This document shows positions 54,361 through 62,785 of a stretch of DNA of 64,000 bases, in pieces. Below the pieces are notes generated by a model. It did no database searches, was not told where the DNA came from, and worked only from the letters and a program-made list of their open reading frames with translations. The position numbers were made by a program, and so were the translations under genes. The DNA is taken from NCBI RefSeq assembly GCF_900258475.1, contig NZ_LT984888.1, forward strand, positions 270,639 to 334,638. The letters run 5' to 3'. Source of the stretch: Anaerococcus sp. Marseille-P3915. GTDB lineage: Bacteria; Bacillota; Clostridia; Tissierellales; Peptoniphilaceae. Numbering within the stretch: position 1 is the stretch's first letter; each line of letters begins with the position of its first letter.

Positions 54361-55818
54361 ATGAGCTTACTAAAAAAACTTACTATCAGCACACTCCTAC
54401 TAGGCCTTAGCTTAGGCCTAGCTGGATGTGGTGGGCAAGAAAAAAAGCAAAGTGAAGAAATACCAACCCTAACTTATTATGACGTAGGAACCCCTCAAGA
54501 AGGAACAGAAGAAGTTGTAAAAGCTATAAATGAATATCTAGATAAAAAAGAAGCTGGTTATCACATAAATTTACAATTTTTTGACTGGGGAGAGTATGAA
54601 CAAAGGCTACAACTTGCAAGTAATGCAGGAGATGATTGGGATATAGCCTTCACAGCCAATTGGTCAGGACCATATAAAAACTTGGCAGAAAAGGGAGCCT
54701 TTGCTGATATAACAGACTTAATCAATGAAAAGGGAAAGGATATAAAAGATTCTCTTTCAGAAGATGTAATAAAGGGTGCATCAATAAATGGCAGGCTCTA
54801 AGGGGTACCAGGTGCGGCTAAAAATGTGGTCCCAGGCAATTACTTTGTCTGGAATAAGGCCTATGTGGATAAATATAAGATTGACATAGATAAGATAAAG
54901 ACCATTGGAGAGCTTGAGCCTTACTTAAAAGAAGTAAAGGAAAATGAAGCAAGCGTTGACTACCCATTTAATATAGTAAGTGACTTCCTCCTACAAACAC
55001 CAGTACCTCAATCAGAGGCGACACCTGGAGTTGCAGTAAAAGAAGAAAATGGTAAGCTAATAGCCTATAATTCATGGGCAGATCCAGAGCTTAAAAAGCA
55101 ACTTGATATCTTAGAAGATTACATGAAAAAGGGTTATATAAATCCATCTGCTCCTCAAATGAATGCTGGAGAAGGTGGGGTAGAAGACCAGTGGCTAGTA
55201 ACAAAGGCAGAGGGTGGCCCAAATTCAGATGGTATTTGGTCAAATTCCTTTAAAACAGAAGTAGTATCCTCTCCTGCAGGCCTAGCTACAATAGTAACCA
55301 ACCAAAAGGCTACTGGATCTCTTGCGGCAATCAATTCTCAATCAGACCACAAAGAGCTTGCAATGGACTTTTTAAATAGGATGTTTAGCGACAAGGACCT
55401 AATGAAATATTTAACATATGGTATAGAAGGTAAGCATTATGAGATGGTGGATGGCAAAGTTAAAAAACTTGAAGACACTAAATATGACGTGCCAGCCTTT
55501 ACCTTCCTAGCTTCAGAGACTATGACACCACTAACAACTTCAGAATCTGATGATACACCAGAAGCTAAGGCAAAGTTAGACGAATTTTTAGAAAACTTAG
55601 AGCCATCACCAATTCTAGGCTTCAATTTTGATAAAAAAGAAGTTGAAAGCGAAGCAGGCAATGTGGAACAGACAATATTTGAATATGAAAAGAATCTTAA
55701 AACAGGTGCTTTTGACGAGGCTTATTATAAAGAATTCTTAGAAAAGTTAGATACTGCAGGAATAGAAAAATTGATTGCTGAAGTACAAAAACAACTAGAC
55801 GCTTGGAACAATAAATAA
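54361..55818 (+). pseudogene. Second solute-binding lipoprotein, interrupted by one in-frame ochre codon
   Basis: Tandem paralogue of the 52801-54330 gene: lipobox LAGC, IPTLTYYDVGTPQEGTEEVVKAINEYLDKKEAGYH at the front and the same LIAEVQKQLDAWNNK end. The frame is open throughout except for TAA at 54799-54801 (codon 147). The intact copy has tyrosine there (MNDKIYGIP versus ...INGRL-stop-GVP), so a single base change TAT/TAC to TAA explains it. No other damage is visible, suggesting a recent mutation, a sequencing error or read-through. Ribosome site is weak (AAGAAAG). A 330-residue fragment from 54826 would lack a signal peptide. Confidence 0.88.
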
Positions 55819-55844
55819 GAAAAATAAGAGGGGCAGTTGCTAAA

Positions 55845-55911
55845 GTAAATATAATCCCCACACCAGTGGGGATAGATATTTACAAGGGGCAGCAGCCCTT
55901 TATCTTTTCAA
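55845..55911 (+). terminator. Long hairpin and terminator between transport and glycosidase genes
   Basis: GTAAATAT-A-ATCCCCAC pairs with GTGGGGAT-AG-ATATTTAC (55845-55883), a ~16-bp stem. Next AAGGG/CCCTT forms a short second stem (55884-55901), with TATCTTTT behind. It would reduce read-through into the glycosidase genes. Confidence 0.7.
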
Positions 55912-55915
55912 AGGA

Positions 55916-55935
55916 AAATGAAAATATTTTCATTT
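55916..55935. promoter_or_regulatory. Palindromic operator, glycosidase half of the N-glycan locus
   Basis: AAATGAAAATATTTTCATTT, a perfect 20-bp palindrome immediately before the GH84 ribosome site. Shares its 16-bp core with the site at 48942-48957. Placement downstream of any promoter suggests a roadblock-type repression site. Confidence 0.75.
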
Positions 55936-55957
55936 AAAGATTAAAATAGGAGTGAAT

Positions 55958-57253
55958 ATGTTAGAAAAAAGTGGGGTAATAGAAGGATTTTATGGAATAC
56001 CTTGGAGCTTTGAAGATAGATTATCAATGATAGAATTCCTATCAGACATAGGCATGAATCGATATATCTACGCGCCTAAGGATGACCCTTATCACAATAT
56101 AAAATGGAGAGAAGCCTATCCAGATGAAAAGTTAGCTGAGCTTAGTAAACTAGCTTCCCTTGCCAAGGAAAAGTCAGTGGACTTTATCTGGGCCATCCAT
56201 CCTGGACAAAATCTAATAAAATTTGATGACTACGATGCAGAAATTAAAAAACTCTTTGCCAAATATGATAGGCTTCATGAGGCAGGAGTCACATCTTTTG
56301 CCCTTTGCATGGATGATATCGACAGGGATTTGGCTTACGAGCAAAGAGACTTCCACCTAAGACTTGTAAAAGATATCTTGGCCCACCTAGAAAATTTTGA
56401 AAATAAAGAACTTCTCCTTGTCCACCCTTGGTACAATTCAGCCTGGATAGACCAAAAGGGAGAAGAATATTTTAAGCTCTTAAGGGGGCTAGATAATTTA
56501 TCTATCATGTGGACAGGCTATGATGTTGTTGTCCCAATCACAAAGGCATCAAATGACAAATTTATAGACCTTTTTGGCAGGGAAGCTGACATTTGGCTTA
56601 ATTGGCCTGTCAATGATTATCTAAGAGATCAAATCTTTATGGAAATTTTTGAGTTTTTTGACTCAAGGGATGTCAATTACAAGTCAATCCTCTCAAATCC
56701 AATGAACCAGGCAGAGCTATCCAAGATTTCAATTTACCAGATAGAAGACTTTGCCAAGGACCCAAAGGCCTACGACCCTCTCAAATCATTTAAGGCAGCC
56801 CTTTCTTATGTTGATAACAAGGTTGCTGATGACCTATATATAATTTCTGATTCCTTCTTTGGATCTGGGGTTTATGATAGGTTCACTGAGAGAAAATACC
56901 AGGAAGATGGAGAAATTTTAAAGGCTTACCAAGCTAAGGATTTCCAAAAACTTGAGGCCCTCATTGATGAAAAACTAGGAGCAATCGACTCTTATTTTAA
57001 AAATTACACAAATGAAAAATTATATGAGGAAGTAAAGGAATTTTTCAAATCCCTTTCTTATCTTTTAAAAGCAGTCAAGGCTCTACTTGATGGCAATTTA
57101 GAAAAGGCCAAAGACCTTTATAAAAAGACAGAAGATTGCAAGGTGGAAATTTATACAGAATTTACCCAAGATAGGCTCGAACAAAGACAGGTAAAGACCT
57201 CCAGAGTCCTTGAAAAAATCTACGAAGACCTAAGATTAGGGTATGACCAATGA
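55958..57253 (+). CDS. GH84-type beta-N-acetylglucosaminidase, cytoplasmic
   Basis: Removes terminal beta-linked GlcNAc by substrate-assisted catalysis. The N-terminal GVIEGFYGIPWSFEDRLSMIEFLSDIGMNRYIYAPKDDPYH is the GH84 signature, and the catalytic Asp pair is in CMDDID. 431 residues with no signal peptide and none of the extra modules of secreted NagJ-type enzymes, so it acts on imported glycan, for example GlcNAc-beta-1,2-Man arms. GTG at 55952 precedes, but AGGAG is correctly spaced for ATG 55958. Overlaps GH38 by 4 bp (ATGA). Confidence 0.9.
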   Translation: MLEKSGVIEGFYGIPWSFEDRLSMIEFLSDIGMNRYIYAPKDDPYHNIKWREAYPDEKLAELSKLASLAKEKSVDFIWAIHPGQNLIKFDDYDAEIKKLFAKYDRLHEAGVTSFALCMDDIDRDLAYEQRDFHLRLVKDILAHLENFENKELLLVHPWYNSAWIDQKGEEYFKLLRGLDNLSIMWTGYDVVVPITKASNDKFIDLFGREADIWLNWPVNDYLRDQIFMEIFEFFDSRDVNYKSILSNPMNQAELSKISIYQIEDFAKDPKAYDPLKSFKAALSYVDNKVADDLYIISDSFFGSGVYDRFTERKYQEDGEILKAYQAKDFQKLEALIDEKLGAIDSYFKNYTNEKLYEEVKEFFKSLSYLLKAVKALLDGNLEKAKDLYKKTEDCKVEIYTEFTQDRLEQRQVKTSRVLEKIYEDLRLGYDQ

Positions 57254-59871
57254 AAAAGACCGTCCACATTGTAAGCCACACCCACTGGGATAGGGAGTGG
57301 TACCTGCCTTATGAAAACCACCACATGCGTCTAATTGACCTGATTGATGGAGTCCTTGAGGCCTTTGAGGACCCAGACTTTAAATATTATTGGCTAGATG
57401 GCCACTATCTTCCTATAGAAGATTATCTTCAGGTCCGCCCTCAAAATAAGGAAAAAATTAAAAATCTGATAGAAGCAGGCAAGCTTAAGCTAGGCCCTTG
57501 GTATATCCTCCAAGATGCCTTTCTTACAAGTGGTGAATCTAACCTTAAAAACCTAAGCCTTGGCATTAAAAATATCAAAAAGTGGGGACATCCTTCAATG
57601 ATTGGATATTTCCCAGACACCTTTGGCAATATCGGCCAGGCCAGCCAAATCCTCAAAAAAGCAGGGATAGACGTGGCATATTTTGGCAGGGGAGTCAAGG
57701 CTACTGGCTTTGACAATGTAGTGATTGAAGATTTTACCTCAAAAAATTCTGAAATTTATTGGCAAAGCCCCAATGGCGATAAGACCCTAAGCGTGCTTTT
57801 TGCAAATTGGTATGCCAATGGCCTCGATATACCAGAAGATGAGGATGAACTTAAGGCCTACATGGATAAACGCATAGCCGATATGGAAAAATACGCATCC
57901 ACAAACCAGCTTCTTTTAATGAATGGCTGTGATCATTCACCAGTTCAGAAAAATATTGGACAAATCATAAAAAAGGCCAATGCCCTTTATGAAGATTATA
58001 ATTTTATCCATTCAAATTTAGACCTTTATTTTAAGGCTCTAGAAGAGGAGGTAGGAGACCTTGATACAATCAAGGGCGAGCTTAGAAGCCAGGCTACTGA
58101 TGGTTGGTGGACTCTAAATTCCACATCCTCATCTAGGTATTACCTTAAAAAATACAATAAGAGCCTGGAGCTGCGTTTTGAAGAAATTCTCCAGCCCCTA
58201 TTCACTCTTTTTGTGGATGAGGATGCCTATCCTCAGCAAAAGCTAGATTATTTCTACCAAGAATTAGTCAAAAACCATCCCCACGACAGCATTTGCGGCT
58301 GTTCCATAGACTCAGTCCACGATGGCAATCTCAGACGCTTTAAGAGTGTATATGATGGCCTTGATTATTTAGAAGACTTTGCCAAGAAAAAGATCAGGGA
58401 AACAACAGCTAATGCCAATGATTATGCCATTTGCATAATAAACACCCTCCCTTATAAGAGGATGAAAGAAGTGCTAACAGATATCGAAATAGATAGGAAA
58501 TTTTTCGGCATAGATTATCCAGAAGTTTATGATGAACTTGCGGGAAAAGCTGTCCCATCATTGAAATTAGTAGATGAAGATGGAAAAGAAATCCCTGCAG
58601 AAATCACCTACCTAGGCACAGGCTTTGGCTATATCTTGCCAGATGATAAGTTTAGAAAGCCTTATTTTGCAAATAGGGTGAGAGTCAGATTTACCCTAAA
58701 ACTAAAAGCCTTTGAGAAAAAAATCTTAAGGCTAGTTTCTGGCAAATCTTCCTTTACATCTAGGGAAATAAATGAAAAAACAATCGAAAATGACTTTTAT
58801 AAGCTAGAGATAAATGATAATGCTAGCCTTGATATTTATGATAAAAGCTCGGGATTGACCTTTAAAAACGTCCTAGCCATCGAAGATACAGGCGATATAG
58901 GCAATGAATATATCTATAGGCAATCGACAGATGGGGCAAGGATTCTTGGCGGCAAACTAATCGACCAAAAAATTATAAGAGAAAATGACAAGACTATAAT
59001 TAAACTAAGAGAAAGCTTTAAGCTTCCAAAAGCAGCCGAAGATAAGCTTTTAGCCGAGCAAATCCGCCTTAACGATATCACCCAGAGAAGGGCGAATAGG
59101 TCTAGTGACTTAATAGAGATGACAATTGATAAGGAAATCACCCTTTACCATGCAAAGGCCCCTCTTAAGATAAAAATCAGCCTTAAAAACCTAGCCAAAG
59201 ACCACAGGATGCGTGTCCTCTTTGGTCATGATCTAGCAACAGACAAGGTCTATGCAGAATCCATCTTTGAATGTGTAGAAAGAGATGCCTATCCACCACA
59301 GACATGGAAAAACCCAGACTATTCCCAAAATTTCAACCGTTATGTCCAGGTAATGGATAATGACAAAAAGGGCTTTGGAGTATCTGCAGTTGGCCCTGCC
59401 GAATATGAGATGGTAAGGGGCGAAGGCCTTTATATTACCCTCTTTAGATCAGTAGGCGAGCTTGGTGATTGGGGATATTTCCCAACACCTGATGCCCAGC
59501 TTATAAAAGATGACTTATCTGAAATGACCTTTGATTTCTACTTTGCAGGCTTTGTGAATGATTTTGATAAAAATAGGCAAGATATTTTACAAGCCAGGGT
59601 AGATTTTGTAAGCCTTGGCCTAGATAAAAACGAAATCGAGAAAAAAGATACAAATCTTCCTCAAATCGACCTGGGGGACAATCTTTTCTCAACCTTATAT
59701 AGAAATGACAAGAACGAGCCAATCCTAAGAGTCTACAATCCAGGAGAAAGCCCTAAGGAGCTTGACCTTAAGGCAGTCGAATATGACATCTTAGGAGATG
59801 TTCAGATAAAAGATGAGATTGACAAAATCTTGCCAGGCTTTGAGATTAAAACATACAGATTGGAGCTTTGA
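57250..59871 (+). CDS. Alpha-mannosidase, GH38
   Basis: Metal-dependent alpha-mannosidase (873 residues, complete), probably zinc, cleaving alpha-1,3 (and others) mannose from imported N-glycans. HTHWDREW near the N-terminus supplies metal ligands (H12, D14), GYFPDTFGN carries the nucleophile Asp, and PHDSICGCSIDSVHD the histidine ligand. A C-terminal beta-sandwich region follows. No signal peptide. Same cluster order (GH38-GH125) as the pneumococcal N-glycan locus. Confidence 0.94.
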   Translation: MKKTVHIVSHTHWDREWYLPYENHHMRLIDLIDGVLEAFEDPDFKYYWLDGHYLPIEDYLQVRPQNKEKIKNLIEAGKLKLGPWYILQDAFLTSGESNLKNLSLGIKNIKKWGHPSMIGYFPDTFGNIGQASQILKKAGIDVAYFGRGVKATGFDNVVIEDFTSKNSEIYWQSPNGDKTLSVLFANWYANGLDIPEDEDELKAYMDKRIADMEKYASTNQLLLMNGCDHSPVQKNIGQIIKKANALYEDYNFIHSNLDLYFKALEEEVGDLDTIKGELRSQATDGWWTLNSTSSSRYYLKKYNKSLELRFEEILQPLFTLFVDEDAYPQQKLDYFYQELVKNHPHDSICGCSIDSVHDGNLRRFKSVYDGLDYLEDFAKKKIRETTANANDYAICIINTLPYKRMKEVLTDIEIDRKFFGIDYPEVYDELAGKAVPSLKLVDEDGKEIPAEITYLGTGFGYILPDDKFRKPYFANRVRVRFTLKLKAFEKKILRLVSGKSSFTSREINEKTIENDFYKLEINDNASLDIYDKSSGLTFKNVLAIEDTGDIGNEYIYRQSTDGARILGGKLIDQKIIRENDKTIIKLRESFKLPKAAEDKLLAEQIRLNDITQRRANRSSDLIEMTIDKEITLYHAKAPLKIKISLKNLAKDHRMRVLFGHDLATDKVYAESIFECVERDAYPPQTWKNPDYSQNFNRYVQVMDNDKKGFGVSAVGPAEYEMVRGEGLYITLFRSVGELGDWGYFPTPDAQLIKDDLSEMTFDFYFAGFVNDFDKNRQDILQARVDFVSLGLDKNEIEKKDTNLPQIDLGDNLFSTLYRNDKNEPILRVYNPGESPKELDLKAVEYDILGDVQIKDEIDKILPGFEIKTYRLEL

Positions 59872-61151
59872 TGAAAGAAATTGTAAAAGACTTGGTGGAA
59901 AAGGTTGAAAAATCCGACCAGGTAACCGATGAGATTAAAAAGATTTTTAAAAAAGCCATTAACAATACCTTCACCACCACCATAAAAGAAACTGATAGGG
60001 GTGATGCCTTTGTAATCACTGGCGATATAGAAGCTATGTGGCTTAGGGACTCATCTGGCCAAATTAGACCGCTTTTTTATATAGACAGCAAGGAGGCCAA
60101 CGACCTTATTAAAAAAGTCCTCGCCAGGCAAATCTTTTGCCTAGATAAGGACCTCTATGCCAATGCCTTTAATATTAAGGCAAATGGCAGGTGTTGGACT
60201 GATAAGGATATAACAGATTTTGAATCTCCTTGGGTTTGGGAGAGAAAATATGAGCTAGACTCCCTTTGCTATGTTATGGAGCTTGCCTATCTTTATTATG
60301 AAAAGACCAAGGACCCATCTATTTTTGACGGGGAATTTTTAAGGGTTTTGAATGATATGGTAGACCTTATAAAATTAGAGCAAAACCATGACAATTCTCC
60401 CTACATCTTTGAAAGACCAGACCCATGGGCCCCTAGCGATTCGCTAAGGGGAAGTAAGAGAGGGACAGAGGTTGGCTATACAGGCATGTCCTGGACTGGC
60501 TTTAGGCCAAGTGATGATTCCTGCATCTACCAATACCTAATCCCTGCCAATGCCTTTTGCGTGGTAGCCCTAAGAAGGCTTGCTGCTTGCTTAGATGAGG
60601 AGAGCTTAGCAAATGAATTATCAGAAAAAATGAAAAAATTAGCAGATGAGATAGATTGCGGGATTAAAAAATATGGAATTACAGAGGATGATGATTTTGG
60701 CAAGGTCTACGCCTATGAAACAGACGGTCTAGGCTCTTACAATATCATGGATGATGCCAATATCCCAAGCCTCTTATCCCTTCCATATTTGGGCTATCTA
60801 GCAAAAGATGACCCGATTTATAAGTCCACCAGGGCTCTTATCCTTTCAGACAAAAACGAAAATTATTATGAAGGGACGGCTGCAAAAGGCATCGGTTCAA
60901 ACCACACTCCTGAAAATTACATCTGGCATTTGGCCCTTTCCATGCAGCTTATGACAGCTACCGATAAAAAAGAGCAGGAAGAAATTCTTGGATATTTTGA
61001 AAAAACCCACGCAGGCACCTATTTGTGCCACGAGGGTTTTGATAAGGATGATCCAGAAAAATACACCAGAGATTGGTTTTCCTGGTCCAATTCAATTTTT
61101 GTAGAGGCTGTCCTAAAATATCTTGGCATAGAAATGATAAAGGCTAGTTAA
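59871..61151 (+). CDS. Exo-alpha-1,6-mannosidase, GH125
   Basis: Metal-independent inverting alpha-mannosidase of ~426 residues. Signatures: GDIEAMWLRDSSGQIRPL, DSLCYVMELAYLYYEKT, GMSWTGFRPSDDSC, GIGSNHTPENYIWHLALSMQLMTA. GGAG five bases before ATG 59871 (the TGATG overlap with GH38) is better placed than the TTG three bases earlier. Works with GH38 to strip alpha-mannose from the N-glycan core. Its end overlaps the convergent RpiR gene by 8 bp. Confidence 0.94.
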   Translation: MKEIVKDLVEKVEKSDQVTDEIKKIFKKAINNTFTTTIKETDRGDAFVITGDIEAMWLRDSSGQIRPLFYIDSKEANDLIKKVLARQIFCLDKDLYANAFNIKANGRCWTDKDITDFESPWVWERKYELDSLCYVMELAYLYYEKTKDPSIFDGEFLRVLNDMVDLIKLEQNHDNSPYIFERPDPWAPSDSLRGSKRGTEVGYTGMSWTGFRPSDDSCIYQYLIPANAFCVVALRRLAACLDEESLANELSEKMKKLADEIDCGIKKYGITEDDDFGKVYAYETDGLGSYNIMDDANIPSLLSLPYLGYLAKDDPIYKSTRALILSDKNENYYEGTAAKGIGSNHTPENYIWHLALSMQLMTATDKKEQEEILGYFEKTHAGTYLCHEGFDKDDPEKYTRDWFSWSNSIFVEAVLKYLGIEMIKAS

Positions 61152-61875
61152 GGTAGGCCTCGCAAATCATATCAAGCATAAAGGTCACAGGAAATATTTT
61201 TGAAATCTTGTAGGAATATTTCGGATAGGGTGGAAGGATGATGGCAAGGGAAGCTTCTTTGGCAAGGGTCGAGTCGCCATTTCCTGTGATGGCAAGAATC
61301 TTGGCCTTATTTGCCTTGGCATTGTCTACTCCTTCAAGGAGGTTGTGGTTTTCTCCAGAAAGGGAAATTGCAATCAAAAGGTCATATTCTGAAAGCCCCT
61401 TGCTAAGGAGATTTATAGAATAAGGCTCCTTGGCATAGTCGGTATTATCAAGGCCGATTTCGCCAAATTTGTAGACAAATTCATTGGCACAAAGGCCAGA
61501 TGAGCCAATACCAATTACGGCAATCTTACCAAAACTAGCCAGGCTTTTGATAAAGTCAATAGTTTTATCATCAAAGGCCTTGCAAGAATCTATAAAATTC
61601 TTGTAGATTTCCTGGCTTAGGGACTTGGGACTTTGCAATTTTTGGGAAATCTTAAATTTAAGCTCAGAATATCCATCAAAGCCTAGCTTTTGGGCAAATC
61701 GGGTAATAGTCGAATTTGAAAGCTCTAATAAATTTGCAAATTCACCTATATGAAGCTTGGCAAGGTCTAGGTCCATATCCTTGATTTTATCAACAATCAC
61801 CCTTTCAGATTTTGATAGCTTTATAGATTTTGAGCTTATGATATCCATAATGAAATTATAAGTAGTATTTGTCAT
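61144..61875 (-). CDS. MurR/RpiR-family regulator of the N-glycan locus
   Basis: 243 residues: N-terminal RpiR HTH (LSKSERVIVDKI...IGEFANLLELSNSTITRFAQKLGFDGYSELK) and C-terminal SIS sugar-phosphate-binding domain (IAVIGIGSSGLCANEFVYKF...LLIAISLSGENHNLLEGVDNAK). Embedded in the locus on the opposite strand, convergent with GH125 and divergent (40-bp gap) from the ROK kinase. The likely signal is a sugar phosphate such as mannose 6-phosphate or GlcNAc 6-phosphate. The palindrome TGAAAATATTTTCA before both halves of the locus is the best candidate target. TTAGGAG before ATG. Confidence 0.9.
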   Translation of the reverse strand: MTNTTYNFIMDIISSKSIKLSKSERVIVDKIKDMDLDLAKLHIGEFANLLELSNSTITRFAQKLGFDGYSELKFKISQKLQSPKSLSQEIYKNFIDSCKAFDDKTIDFIKSLASFGKIAVIGIGSSGLCANEFVYKFGEIGLDNTDYAKEPYSINLLSKGLSEYDLLIAISLSGENHNLLEGVDNAKANKAKILAITGNGDSTLAKEASLAIILPPYPKYSYKISKIFPVTFMLDMICEAYLN

Positions 61876-61915
61876 CTAATCACTCCTAAGATAATTATAA
61901 CATAAGAAGGGAATT

Positions 61916-62785
61916 ATGTATTTAGTATTTGATATAGGTGGGTCATCCACCAAGTATGCACTGATTGAAAATGAAAAAATAATCAAAAAAGATTCTGCCA
62001 AAAGCCTTCCAACTATGGACGAATTTATCAAGTTTTTGGAAGAAACTGTAAATAAATTTGTGGCAGAATACCAGATAGATGCCATTGGTTTTTCTTCTCC
62101 AGGCACAGTTGATAGCGAAAGCTTTCAAGTAGGTGGGCTTACAGCCCTTGGCTATCTTGATGAGAGAAATTTTGCAAAGCATATAGAAGAGAAATTTAAA
62201 ATACCAGTTGCCATAGAAAATGATGCCAACTGCGCAGCCCTTGGCGAAATTTATTATAAAGATATTGATAAAAGCCTGGTTTGCTTTGTGATAATAGGCT
62301 CTGGCATAGGCGGGGCAGTGGTAAAGGATAGAGAAATCCTAAGGGGCCTTAGCCTAGAAAGTGGAGAATTTGGCTATATGCTCTTTAATGATTATGGCAA
62401 GGTCAAAAACCTCTCCACCCTAGGGACTCTGCCAAATGTGGCAAGGGCCATCAAGGCAAAATATGACCTCGACCTTGATACCTACACTATTTTTGAAAAC
62501 TACCTTAAAAAGGAAGAGCCTTGCTATAGCGAGGTAGATAAGATGTTTACCTACCTTGCCATGGGCCTATACAATATAGCTTATTCCATAAACCCAGAAA
62601 TCATCTATATAGGCGGAGCGATTTCTGAAGATGAAAACTTTATGACTGCCCTAAAAGACAAGCTAAAAGAAGAGATATTTGCTGGTGTAAGCTTAAAAAT
62701 AAGACCGGTGTCATTTTTCAATGACAACAACCTCTACGGGGCCTATGCCAACATCAAACTAAGAGAAGAAAGGGAGAAGCTATGA
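61916..62785 (+). CDS. ROK-family sugar kinase without zinc motif (mannose/hexose kinase?)
   Basis: 289-residue ROK protein with phosphate motif DIGGSSTKYALIE, catalytic IENDANCAALGE and FVIIGSGIGGAVV. The usual ROK metal signature (E-x-G-H and CxCGxxGCxE) is missing: at that place it has SGEFGYMLFNDYGKVKNL. It belongs to the zinc-less ROK branch found in glycan loci, including that of pneumococci. The natural substrate here would be mannose or GlcNAc released by the upstream enzymes. Stop overlaps the GH1 start by 4 bp. Confidence 0.87.
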   Translation: MYLVFDIGGSSTKYALIENEKIIKKDSAKSLPTMDEFIKFLEETVNKFVAEYQIDAIGFSSPGTVDSESFQVGGLTALGYLDERNFAKHIEEKFKIPVAIENDANCAALGEIYYKDIDKSLVCFVIIGSGIGGAVVKDREILRGLSLESGEFGYMLFNDYGKVKNLSTLGTLPNVARAIKAKYDLDLDTYTIFENYLKKEEPCYSEVDKMFTYLAMGLYNIAYSINPEIIYIGGAISEDENFMTALKDKLKEEIFAGVSLKIRPVSFFNDNNLYGAYANIKLREEREKL

